Source of the DNA: Lepidurus packardi
Lineage: Eukaryota; Arthropoda; Branchiopoda; Notostraca; Triopsidae
Direction: 5' to 3'
NCBI GenBank assembly: GCA_023053545.1
Contig: JAKZAN010000005.1
Location: forward strand, 10,416,001-10,480,000
Length of the DNA stretch: 64,000 bases
Numbering within the stretch: the stretch's first letter is position 1; each line of letters starts with the position of its first letter. This document shows positions 26,445 to 36,850 of this stretch, piece by piece. Made by a program: the position numbers and the translations under genes. Under the pieces are notes generated by a model. The model did not search any database. It was not told the origin of the DNA and saw nothing but the letters and a program-made list of their open reading frames with translations.

Positions 26445-27482
26445 TGAGGCAATCATCCCATCCATCAAGATAATATTCACATATCAGTGAGGCCATATAT
26501 ACCATAAATATGACATAAAAGAAAGAAGGGAGTTGGGGTGGTTTTGAGGATATTTGGTTGGATAACTGGTTTGGATAACTGGTCTTAAGGTTCACGCGTA
26601 GCTGATGGGAAAGAAATACGTGTTCAAATGAGTGTTTTGCCAAGGATTACAGTTCCGTGATAAGTTTTGTGCAGCAATTTGGTGGTCGAGCAACGGTAAT
26701 TTGGTACTTACGTTAAAACGAATTAAAGGGGAGAAGAATTATTGCGTAGTATTTTAATATGTTGAAACCATTTTGTAATCTTAAAATAATCATAAGACGG
26801 TTGTTATTCAAAGGAACCGAACATGCTAGTGTTACGGGAGAACGAGATGTAGCTAAAAGTGTGGACCCGAAGCATGTCTACATAGATTCCGTTGATTGGA
26901 GGTAGAATCATTTGCAATAAACTTATTGAATATTTTCCAGCAAATGGAAACTTTCATGATGCCCATAACTATCCTTAAATTTGATCGTCATGAGCTTGTC
27001 TGAGTCTCAAACTCAGTAGCATAGTGTTCACTACACACTACAGCTTTGAAAGCAGCGAAAGCATAAAGCGGATTCAGACGTCTTGGGGAGACGCCTACCA
27101 GAGCCTTATTTTGCTTCAGGCGGGGCATTTTTGGTTAACTTAAGTTAGATTGGTTAGGCTAGGTTAGGTTAAAGTTCGTTAGGTTATTCTAATGGTTATA
27201 AGCACCCTGCAGCGTAAACTTAATAAAACGGATTCAGCCATTTTGGGTGAGGCTCTTAGAACTATACCAGAGCCTTATTTTGCTTCAGGGGGCATTTTAG
27301 GTTAGGTTAGGTGCGATTAAGTTAGATTAGATTGGTTACGTTAGGTTAGATTAGGTTATTCTAATTGTTCTATGCACCCTACGGCGTAAACCGCGGCAAA
27401 GCCTGCTGAGAACAAGCCGGCGCGGAAACACCGGAAAGGGTTGGCGTCGGGAGGATTAGGTTGGATTAGGTTGGTGTAGATA
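26445..27482 (+). other. Cav3 3' UTR and spacer
   Basis: Holds the 3' UTR of Cav3 up to an AATAAA at 26916-26921, then the tandem repeat described separately (27061-27386). No other gene is visible. Confidence 0.6.
27061..27386 (+). repeat. Two tandem copies of a 160-170 bp unit with TTAGG-like stretches
   Basis: Each copy begins near 'cggattcag', continues with 'ccagagccttattttgctt' and a GGTTAGG-rich stretch, and ends at 'gcaccct'. Copies run about 27061-27214 and 27215-27386. The 'cggattcagccattttgg' block is the reverse complement of the repeat found upstream of KANSL3 (30320-30515), so both belong to one family. The GGTTAGG words resemble the arthropod telomere unit. Confidence 0.75.
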
Positions 27483-28547
27483 TTATAGAGGAGTTATTAC
27501 TGTTTTTCTGTATCGGATTTTAATGGGATTGTATTTCATATCATTGAACTGTTTAGAAAGACTGAAGTATTTTGAAATTGTGATAACAGTTTGGACAGTG
27601 AGAGTTGCAGGATAGAAAATGTTGTTTTGGAGCCTATTGCGGGATTCCGAAGCGTTTGTGGATATGTGAGTTGACTTGTTTGAAATAAGAAGTTGAAATA
27701 GTTGGGGCTGGGACTCATGGGAAAGATGAACGTGTAGGATTGCGTCTCTAATATATGAAAGAGAACCGTAGAGATGTTTGGGACTTTCGTGGAGATTTTC
27801 CATTGGTCGAATTTTGCGACTAAAGATTCTTGTTGTTGTTCCGTTGAAGAGTGGATACACGTCGCTGTACGTTATGCTGGTGGCTTCTTCCTTAAAATCG
27901 CAGCCCTCCCTTGTGGCGAAGTGAGAATATGTCTCATTGTAGTATACTTTGGACAAAGTGAATGTTTTCCCTGCGGTAAGTTTATCAATATCGTTCTCCC
28001 ACAAGGCGACGCAGGACATCCCACTGTCATCTGCTACCTCTAGGAATCGTCTTCGTTTGTGTTGCTTGCCGATGCGTTCGACGCCCTCCATGGACGCGAC
28101 GTGAACCCGTACAGAGTACGTACCCGTAGGATCCGATACCACTTCCTTCAGATTCTTGAAGGCAAGAAAAGATGTCGTATATTGAAAAGGAAGATCCTTC
28201 ACGGTTGTAATTTGTTGGGCCCGCCTGATGAGGATAGTACGCGAATTCTCTTCCATGGTTCCGTCTAGCTTGATGGGTGTCTTTTCCACTTTGCATTTTT
28301 CAATGAGACTTAAGGATCCCGGAGTAAAACAAACGACGTGTGCGAAACCTAGGGAATCGGTCTGTAGCGTAAAGGAAAAGTATTGTTGCGTGTTGGGTTT
28401 GTTCCATTTGAGAGTTGTAACATCGTGAACGTAGCCAGTTAAACCATTTGACGACACTGTAATGAAAATAAAGAGTAAAAAGAAGAATTATGAACTAGGG
28501 AAGTCTAAAGAGAAGTACATATATAAGAACTTGAAGGTATACTTACT
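27483..28547 (-). CDS. RPA1-like OB-fold protein (putative single-stranded DNA binding)
   Basis: The main exon covers 28456 to 27483, with about 324 codons. The start codon appears split: a 90-nt intron (28546-28457) joins an exon ending in A at 28547 to TG-TCG-TCA, making ATG. An in-frame stop lies a short way upstream in the first exon. The protein has an N-terminal region like an RPA70 OB fold (LTGYVHDVTTLKWN) and a second OB fold near residues 105-205 with the typical core FLEVADDSGMSCVALWEN, then a low-complexity tail from about residue 225. Known relatives bind single-stranded DNA in replication or repair. Single-exon RPA-like copies also travel with mobile DNA, and the inverted copy next door fits that. 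I cannot tell whether this is a working cellular gene. Confidence 0.65.
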
Positions 28548-29727
28548 TGTAAGAAATCGTAAAGCTGGCACGGAAGAGTTGGAATAGGTTGTAGGTCAGT
28601 AGTGTAGACGAGTGATGTTTGCACTTTGGTAGAAATGGAACTTCGAGAACGATGTATATAGTGAAGTGAAAGGTTACTCAAAGATACCACAACGTTACGA
28701 TAGCGAAGGCCAAGTTGTATTCAAAGAATTCCATTTATCTAAGCCGAATGCTGAATTCCATAGTTTAAAAATGTGGTGACCTGAACTGTACTACAATAAC
28801 GTAAACCCGTTACAGGTTGACCTTCGCTAATGCTGAATATTATGGAAGTATTTGTGAAGGGCAACTCGTAAGAAGATTACGTACAATGTTTTCTAAGTAT
28901 GACATTCACGATTTGGCTTACATAGATGTAATGCCTTGTATATTGAACATCAAGGAAGAAAATATTGTGATCTTAAGTGTGGAATTACACAATCTTCTTA
29001 CAATTTACAGTTAAGATCACAATATTTTCTTCTTTGATGTTGAATATACATGGAATGACATGTATGTAAGCAGACTGGTAAATAGGATACTTAAAAAACA
29101 TTGTTTACATAATCTTCTTACGAGTTGCCCTTCGTAAATACTTCGATAATATTCAGCATTAGCGAAGGGCAACCTGTAACGAGATTACGTAATTCAGCAA
29201 TGGTTACCAATGGTTATGGTTAAGGTCACCATATTTTTAAGTATGAAATGCACCATTCGGCTTAGGGAAATGTAATTACTTGAATACGACTTGGCCTTCC
29301 CTATCCTAACGTTGTGGTATGTTTGCGTAAGCTTTCACTTCAATATATATATATCGTTCTGGAAGTCCAAAATCTACGAATGTGCAGACATCAGTCGTCA
29401 ACACTACGAACCTACAGCCTATTCCAACTCTACCCTGCCAGCTTTACGATTTCGTACAAGTAATTATACCTTCAGGTTCTTATATATGTAGTTCTCTTTA
29501 TACTTGTATAGTTAATAATTCTTCTGTGTATGCTCTTCTGTGTATGCTTTATGTTCATTACAGTGTCGTCAAATATTTGAACTGGCTACGTTGACTACTT
29601 TTCCTTTACGCTACAGACCGACTCCCTAACTTTCGCACACGTCGTTTCTTTTACTCCGAGATCCTTAAGTCTCATTAAAAAATGCAAGTTGGAAAAGACA
29701 GTCTGAAGTTACACGGAACCAGACCCG
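28255..29727. repeat. Large inverted duplication (palindrome) around the RPA-like promoter
   Basis: The left arm (about 28255-28985) and right arm (about 29000-29727) are reverse complements over about 730 bp with a centre near 28993. Shared blocks include 'gaatattat', 'gaagggcaactcgtaagaag' near 28857 and its complement near 29120, and the exon 1 text 'tattccaactct'. Identity looks near 90 percent close to the centre and lower outwards. The arms contain the promoter, first exon and start of the second exon of the RPA-like gene. Confidence 0.85.
29291..29727 (+). pseudogene. Broken inverted copy of the RPA-like gene
   Basis: Copies exon 1 (29291 to about 29460), the intron with its ATTACAG acceptor (ends about 29567) and the first part of exon 2 ('tgtcgtcaaat', then 'cttttcctttacgctacag'). 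Compared with the minus-strand gene it lacks about 35 bp early in exon 2, is shifted out of frame, and stops resembling the gene after about 29727. It cannot encode the OB folds. Confidence 0.8.
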
Positions 29728-30601
29728 TCACAGCTATAAGGCATAGGCAATAATCCGAGAGCGTCGAGCTAGAACTTGTTCGATGTAGGAAAAGATGTTG
29801 CATGGATGTAAGATGTTAATATTGGATGGATTGTAATCTTGTATGAATTGTAATATTGGATGAATGTGAATGTTGCATTTATGTTAATGTTGCATGGTTG
29901 TTGAATATTAATCTTGGATGTTCGATATACTTGGATGTAGTGATTAGACGGCCTGCTGAAGGCAAAGCAAGAAACCCCAATGGGATATTGGATTTAGGAA
30001 TTAACCCCTCTTTGCCCAGGTACAGCGTACGAAGTTTGTTCCCTACTTGAAAAGCACATGAACTGTCTAGAACGACCAAAGCTTGTTTGCATAGGACACT
30101 ATTTGAACAGGGACACAGGAATGTGAAGTCCCATTTGAAATGCACGGGGATTTTTATTTGCACAGGGACATCAGGAATGTCATTTGAAATGCATAGAAGC
30201 TGTCTTAAACGACCAAGGCACGCTCGCTTAAGGTTGGCTTGCCCTAAGGGCAAAACGCCAACCCAAAAACTAGACCGCGTGCACCGCTGCGAGTTTTATG
30301 CGGTTGCTCAAAATTCCAAGAGGTGCCTCCTCCAAGATGGGTGAACCCGATTCTATGCCTTTGCTGCTGTCTGAGGCACCTTCTCCAACATAGCTGAATC
30401 CGCTTTTATGCCTTTGCTCCTTTCAAAGGCGTCCCCTCCAACACGGCTGAATCCGCTTTGCTTCTTTCCGAGGCACTTCATCCAAGATGGCTGAATCCGC
30501 TTTATACTGCTTTCGAAACGGTCGGGCTAGGCGTATTTGTTTTGTTTACAACAAACAAAGCTTAAGCAACAAACAAAAGTGGCGGTGAATCGTAATTAAA
30601 C
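29728..30601 (+). other. Spacer with minisatellite-like repeats and presumed KANSL3 promoter
   Basis: No gene is visible. 29796-29936 is a degenerate array of 'gttaatgttgcatggatg'-like units. 30060-30215 holds two diverged copies of a block with 'gaacgaccaaagc' and 'cccatttgaaatgcac'. 30320-30515 is the KANSL3-proximal repeat listed separately. Confidence 0.5.
30320..30515 (+). repeat. Four tandem units with YY1-like AAGATGGC cores upstream of KANSL3
   Basis: Units start near 30320, 30373, 30426 and 30470 and share 'gaggcacctt', 'ctccaagatggctgaatcc' and 'gctttatgcctttgct'. The CCAAGATGGC core, intact in the fourth copy and altered in the others, resembles the YY1/pho motif often found at promoters. 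The array ends about 90 bp before the KANSL3 start codon, so it may contribute to its promoter; that is inference. Confidence 0.7.
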
Positions 30602-33600
30602 ATGAATTTGGATAAAGATTTAGATATAGATGACTACTTCCACGAATTTCCATACGCTGGCTTGATGAATCCACAAGTAAAATATAAATACACAGTTGTT
30701 CAGTTCTAACCAATCTTCATAGCCCTGTGCATGGCGCTATTTTTTTTTAAAGAATTAAGACAGTAACTTAATGTCTTTTAACTCAATTAGCTTAATGACT
30801 AAGTTAAGTCTCCCCTTTCCAAACTATTAGGAGCGCGAGCTTATGCTTCTAATGGAGGAACATAATTACGCGCGTCCATGGAATTGGCGAGTAGACACAG
30901 CCCATTGTCGCCCAGCTAAATGGCTGTTTTCTTCCCAACCAGCTCTGGCCACAGAAGCGGACGAAGAAGACATAGATGTGGAGCGAGTTGAGTCTCCAAA
31001 ACGCAATTATCCATTCGATGAAGACAAAGCTCGTGAAGCTATGACCTTTTGTGAGAGACATGTGGCAAATTTAAAGCCTGACGAGCCTCCAGATTGGGAA
31101 GATCGCATTCAAAAGTAAAAATTTGGAGATTTTCATGCAAAAAAAAAAGTAATTTATTTTACTTTTCGTATTGGTAACAAAAAGAGATGGCTGGTCCTCT
31201 ACGCAACATCGTCTGTTCAATAAAATCATGCGGGTTTTACACTCCAACCGTCTCTCAAGGCTAACTATCCGCAATCATCCCAAAGAAGCCATTATGCGTC
31301 GTAATTACATGAATTCTTCCGCCAAAAAAATTCGTCAGATCTTGGCGTCTATCGCGTGGGATCAGAAACTGACCCAGTGGCTCCATATTACCCTTCTAAA
31401 TTCCCTAGGACTCACTTACCTAGCTATCTACTTGGACATAATACAAGTAAGTCATAAAAAAGGTGATAAAAGGTAAAAAAAACTAAGTCTCTAGTATGAT
31501 TTTCGTTAGAGTATTCGGTCCAAATCTCCCATGCTAGTAGATCGCATGTTAGCGGCCACTTCCTTGTCCAAAATTACCCCTAGCAATGTGGAGCAAGTTA
31601 TATTGTTAATGGATAAACCTTGGGATCCTTTAGCCGCGTCTTTATCACGAATTAAACCGGTAAAAACCTCCTGCATCTCGTTTCAATCCTTTCTGTTAAG
31701 TTTCTCGTCATCTTCATCTCTATGTACGCTTTCTAAATAGATGAGACTTCCCGGTTCGCCTGTGTTTATATGGGTACCTTCCCATCCGTCGTATTTTAAC
31801 GGCATTTTGCCAAACCGCCTGCAAAAGTGGCATAATTATTTCTCATCCTTGGGAAGAGTTCTTCCTATCCATTTAAGTTCAGGTAAGCATCCTAAATATA
31901 CCTAGAAACATTGGAATTGTAAGACACACGTATGTAAAGGTGTGAATCCTGCTCAAATCACGGTACCGCAGTACTTGGACGCCGTAATCCAAGCAGTTCA
32001 GTCGAAAGTTGTGGAAGTCAAAAACATTTCGGCGAACAAGTCGGTAGTTTTGGTTGGGATGTCTACTGCTGCTGTAATTGCCTGCCAAGTAAGGAAAATT
32101 CCATGCTTGGTTCGCCTTGTTTTGTTTTTCAAAAAAAGAGAATCGTGTTATTTGTATATGCGTTTCGGATAGGTTGCGATACAGGAACCTGTAGCTGCGG
32201 TTATTTCCTTGGGATTTCCCGTTCTCACCGTGGACGGATACCGTGGAGAACCCGACGACCCTTTGTTGGAGATGAAATCACCGATCTTTTTCGTGATTGG
32301 TCAGATTGCCGATAATGCAACGTACAAACTTACGGGGCTTTTTGGGTAGCATTTTCTTACCATGTTTTCCTTGATTTAGCATTGACGTGATAGAACGCAT
32401 GCGCGTACGAATGAGGGCGGAAAGCGGTTTACTAATAGTGGATGGTGCTGACGATGCGCTAAGAATGTCTAGAGCCAAAAAGCGGATTGATAATGTCACT
32501 CAAGCAGTGGTAGACCGCTGCATATTGGTCTGTACTTTTATTTATTTTTGTATTTAAAAAAAAAATAATTGTGGGGGTTGTTTTCGTATTTGGGTGGGGA
32601 AATTAGGATGAGATTGTCCAATTCCTAGGAGCTATTTTAGGCCGTCCTAATCCGAATAGCTTACCGCCAAACCCTGAATTACGTTTCGACCCGAAATCGA
32701 AACCTAACCCGATTTCCAAGAAATTCAGACTCTCGACTGACTCAAGTGACTATCCCGAAAAGCCTTACCCCTTGTCTTCTTCTCGAGGTAAAAAAAGCAG
32801 GAAATTTGTCGTTTTTTAACGAAGACAATATTTCAGAAAAATTAGGAATGCGTGGGCGTCCCCGGGGAGGAGTAAGGGGAGGTTTCGGTTTGCCACGCAT
32901 GCGCGGAAACAGACTATCCGACAAGAAAAGCGAATCCGAGATGGCTCACCTGCCAAATCCTCCGAGTAACCAGGTAAAGCTTATAGTTACTTTTCCAAAC
33001 CTTTTTTTCTTCTGAACAAAGAGAATGGCCAAAAAATTACCTTTAATAACACTTTTATTTATATGTATTATTTATTTAAAACGTAATATCGTATCGCAGA
33101 AACCAAACATTTATTTAATATCGGCATTTCTTGGTAACTAATCCTAATTCGGACAATTCTAATAATTTGACTCTCTCTAAGAGCGAAGAATATCTTATAT
33201 GTAATAGAAATTGGTTACAGATCACGGTATTAATATTAATGTATACTGGATCCCTTATGGCGCTACAGCATGGCAAAATGTGATTCAACAATTCTCATTT
33301 TCTGTGCAATATAATGAAATTGTATTGTGACAGTAGTGCATGGGATGTATAAATCTACTGTATCTGCTAATTTTCGTTTTTAATATCGGTTTCACTAATT
33401 GTTCGCATAGCGTTCAAGTTATGAAAATTTCGAATAAATCATTCAACAACATTTTAGCAGCAGGTAAAGCAGATTTTGTTATTAAGATATTTTTAGAAAA
33501 TATTTTTCGTTATTTCTTTCTGTATCTTTTATTTTCTTGTTAAAAGTTTATGACATGACAATGAGAAATGGTATGACAGCAGTGCCATCTTTTGGCAAAA

Positions 33601-34730
33601 AAAATCAAATACAGTACACCGAGTCTTAAGATTATGATTGATATTGTGATTATGATTATTGATATTAAGATTATAATTTTTGTTATTGCTATATTAAGAG
33701 CAGTAGAAGTAATAACACCATGAATAACGCCTTCAATATAATATTTTGTACCTAGGCCACCAGCTCTCTCGTATCCTTAAACTTAGGGACCTTGGGCGCC
33801 TTTTCCCAACACTGTTTGCAGCCGCAGTTTGCGCAGCAAACTGGTGCTGTAAGGTTCCCTACCGGAACCGCCGCTGGCACTACCAACATGCCCATTTTGA
33901 ACGCCACGCTCACAAAGAAACTGTCACAAGCTTACCACACCAATGCCCATGGTGGTATTGCCCAGTACCTGTCAGGGGGCTGGACGTCCGAGCTTCCCAG
34001 TAATAGCAGCAGCAATAGTAGTTTCAGTACAGATCCCACCATCCCCGCCATTTTAGATCCGCACGGTGCTTCTTTGATGGCGCAGCCAAAGCCTGATGTG
34101 TACATCATCGCTCTGGGTAACATGCCTCCAGCAATTTCTACCACCAACATGGTTCCTTTAACTGTCCCAGCGCTGCCCCCGAAGCCGATGTTGTCAAACA
34201 ACCCCAAGAGCGATTCCGAAACGGAATCCGTGCCGGAGAATACAGAAGATATGGATGATGATGACGACGATTGGTACTCCAGCGTCAAGGAAAAGATTGC
34301 GGCTGCCAAAAACCAAGCAGTGGTAGGGAAGAGTAAACCATTTCCATCTTCCTCTAGCGGCAGTAGTAAAAGCGTAAACCCGGCACGATCCCTTATTGAC
34401 TTACCGTTGACTGCCTTAAGCGCCTCTACTACCACGCTTAGCAACGTGTTTAATAAGGATCGCGATATTCTGATCGACTTGAACATGCCTGGAGGCAGTA
34501 TTCAGTCTTCCGCTGCATATTTATCGCTGGACCAATGCACGATTTTAAATAAATTTGAAATTGATGTTGGTGCCTTGGCAAAAAACTTTGTAGTGAAATC
34601 CTCGGCGACCAGTATATCCAGTACTACCAGCCAGAAACCAACCACGGACGATGGACAAGTTACACTCGTGGGCCAGGACGACGAGAAGGATAAAATTGAA
34701 GATAATATCGATAGAAAGACACGAATGTAA
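30602..34730 (+). CDS. KANSL3: KAT8 regulatory NSL complex subunit 3 (KANSL3/NSL3)
   Basis: Subunit of the nuclear NSL histone acetyltransferase complex, which carries MOF/KAT8 to promoters. Exons 30602-30676, 30831-31114, 31185-31446, 31510-31659, 31741-31882, 31940-32088, 32173-32321, 32380-32527, 32607-32787, 32837-32973, 33756-34730 sum to 884 codons. The alpha/beta-hydrolase-like core is clear: GMSTAAVIACQ near residues 344-354 (nucleophile-elbow-like), then DGYRGEPDDPLLEMKSP, IFFVIGQ, VDGADDALRMSRAKK and QAVVDRC. An Arg/Gly-rich segment (RGRPRGGVRGGFG) follows, then a long Ser/Thr/Pro-rich tail encoded by the last exon. The start is the first ATG of a short acidic exon. Intron 10 carries a MITE with an AATAAA in the sense direction. 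The stop codon lies inside a tandem duplication. An AATAAA at 35259 probably ends the transcript. Confidence 0.92.
33216..33629 (+). mobile_element. MITE (AATAAA-bearing family), copy in KANSL3 intron 10
   Basis: Shares 'cccttatggcgctacagcat', 'gcatgggatgtataaa', 'aataaatcatt' and 'cagtgccatctttt' with copies at 55909-56358 and 60797-61183. The right end reads 'cagtacaccgagtcttaa'. The left end is disturbed by a short insertion. AATAAA lies at 33433 in the sense of KANSL3. Confidence 0.7.
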
Positions 34731-34968
34731 ACACTGTAGTTCGTTTGGGACATGACTCCTCCCCTTTGCGTTAAGTGTGGGGAGGGTTGATTTGATTGGA
34801 GGGCAATACACCGTCATTGATATCGAGTACAGATAATGTACGTACACGAATGTAAACACTGTAGTTCGTTTGGGACATGACTCCTCCCCTTTGCGTTAAG
34901 TGTGGGGAGGGTTGGTTTGATTGGAGGGCAGTATACCGTCATTGATATCGAGTAGAGATAATGTACGT
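34719..34968 (+). repeat. 125-bp tandem duplication spanning the KANSL3 stop codon
   Basis: 34719-34843 and 34844-34968 are nearly identical, both starting 'acacgaatgtaaacactg' and ending 'gataatgtacgt', with only a few substitutions. The first copy contains the KANSL3 TAA at 34728-34730, so the event looks recent. Confidence 0.95.
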
Positions 34969-35859
34969 GATACAGAGGCGACCGGTAGCGAAACGTCCGA
35001 TTCTGCAGAACTGGGAATCAGCGTAGGGGTATTGTCGACCACAAGGTCGTGGTCACAGAATATATTGGCTCCGCGGGAAATTAACCGAGGCTAATGTATA
35101 TTGTAGTCGGTTTTTAATTGTAATTATTATTTTTTTAAGTTGTCGGTTGAGTACGTACTGAGCTGTTGCGACGCTCAAGGATGCGCTGTTCGTTCACAGA
35201 AATATTATGGCAATTTTTGCAGACAGTGTGGACGGGCGCCGGAGGAGACCGCTATAGAAATAAACAAAATATAACGCCTGCATTGAATAGTTCAGATATT
35301 GATGTTCTACCAGTATCTAGCTGTTTAATATGACATTTGAAATGTTTATTTCCACACTTAATGCTCCCGTATACCTTTGCTTATTGATGGAAAAGAGTCA
35401 CAGATGGCACTGATGTTTATTAATGTTTTGCGAAAGCCTTGCGTCAGAAAAGAAATCGATAGCTAACTGCCGGCACAGTTTATCGCTTGTTTTGTGGCTG
35501 AAAAGTACAACTGGTCACCACAGTTTGCTGTAGCAGCACAATGCCCTAAACCAAGTTGTCAAACTTTCGGAACAAGTTTTCTCGACAACCGCTGGTCAGA
35601 TTTGAAAACAAACTAAAAGAAGTTTTCTGTTATTAGCAGCTAGTTCACAACCGAAGGACAGATTTTTATATAACGTATTTCTCATAGTTGCAAACTTCAT
35701 TTCCGTATTGCTGATTTATTATTCGTTGGAAAAAGTGCATTGGTTGTGCAGTACCTGTTAGAAAGCTTAAGATCAAACGAGTTTTTTCGTTAAATGTCTT
35801 TCGTTAAATGTCAACTGGTTTTCTCAAAAAGTTGTTCCGAATTTCCCCATGCTAACCGC
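34731..35859. other. Convergent 3' region between KANSL3 and the UBAN gene
   Basis: Holds the KANSL3 3' UTR with AATAAA at 35259-35264 (+), the zinc-finger-like frame above, and an AATAAA on the minus strand (TTTATT at 35715-35720) suited to the UBAN gene. Nothing else is visible. Confidence 0.6.
35140..35274 (+). other. Orphan A20-type zinc-finger-like reading frame, possible alternative last exon
   Basis: After a polypyrimidine run and AAG acceptor-like end at 35139, a 44-codon frame reads through to TAA at 35272. It contains C-x4-C-x11-C-x2-C (CCDAQGC, then YYGNFCRQCGR), the spacing of A20 zinc fingers, which bind ubiquitin in known proteins. It overlaps the AATAAA at 35259 and sits in the presumed KANSL3 3' UTR. 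It could be an alternative C-terminus, the tail of an unrecognised gene, or chance. A second acceptor-like AG before CTGTTGC would fit a phase-2 donor at KANSL3 CGA-AT|GTAAAC. Confidence 0.35.
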
Positions 35860-36850
35860 CTATACCGAGCTAAGGTATCCGAGAGCCTTAAGAAGACAAA
35901 TGTCACGAGATCTTCATTTACACCTATTTACGTGTAAAAAAGGATCTTGACACTTGTTAGATAAATACGTATAGTTACTTACGCGATGATGTAGTAATCG
36001 TAGTTCGGTTTGGACCCTGTGTAGTTCTTCTTCTAGGGATCTCTTTTCTCGAATTGCTTGCACCTTTTCTTCACGTTCAGCTTGGAAGTCGTCGTAATGG
36101 CTTCTGACCTTGGAAATAATTATTTTTTGGATTCCATGTTACTACACAAAATGTTTAAAAGTGTGGAAAATTTACTTGGACTTGAAGTACTTCTGCACGT
36201 TCTTTCCATACAGTTTCCTTCTGCGTTAGCAAACGGTCAACTTGCCCTTGTAATTCACTCTTTTCTTTTATTATTTGCGTGTACGATTTAAACAAATCGA
36301 CGTACTTTTTCTTTACGTTTTTTTGTTGTTGTTTGTAAGGAAAAATAGCCAATAAGTAACTTAAACAAAATTAAGTACGCAGAACTTACATCGAGCTCAG
36401 TGGCAGAAACTTCAGTGACGTGTCCATTAGGTTTAGCTTTTAGTTGTTTTTGCTGGTCAGCAATAGTTGCAAGTAATTTTTCGGTATATCGCTGTCGATC
36501 TTCGTTGTACGCTTGCCAACGTTTGTTGGCATCTGTCACCTTTTCACACGGGGGAAAAGAAAACTCGTTACGATAGAACTTCACATGAACTTTAAATATC
36601 TCACATCGGTAATGGCTGCTCGCAAATGAATGTTTTCGTTCACTAGTAAGGTCACTTGCTTTGACAAATCTTGCACTTGCAGTTTCTAAAGAAATAACAA
36701 ATCAATTTTTAACTGTGTTGTTACAGCGTTCGTATACTAATTAGTAAGAAAGTATACTAATTAGTAAGAAAGGAAAGAATTTGCTTTTACTTCACATTGG
36801 TTCACGACATTTGACTCGGCCATCTCTGAACTCGCTTCACGAACATACAT
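35860..36850 (-). CDS. Short UBAN coiled-coil protein (TNIP/ABIN, optineurin, NEMO class)
   Basis: Six exons on the minus strand: 36850-36791, 36685-36605, 36539-36390, 36310-36176, 36118-35993, 35886-35860. They total 192 residues in one open frame. Almost the whole protein is predicted coiled coil. Residues 143-175 (VRSHYDDFQAEREEK onward) match the UBAN motif, with Asp149-Phe150 and Glu153-Arg154 as the conserved D-F-x-x-E-R that contacts linear ubiquitin in TNIP1, optineurin and NEMO. The upstream VTDANKRWQAYNEDR segment resembles the conserved coiled-coil part of TNIP proteins. Known relatives dampen or relay innate immune signalling in the cytoplasm. It is much shorter than vertebrate TNIP1 and lacks a visible C-terminal zinc finger. 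The first exon has a second ATG nine codons in, and the last 8-codon exon is the weakest part of the model. Confidence 0.65.

Noticed and set aside
34502..34859. Minus-strand frames over the end of KANSL3
   Set aside because: They mirror the KANSL3 last exon and the 125-bp duplication and have no independent domain.
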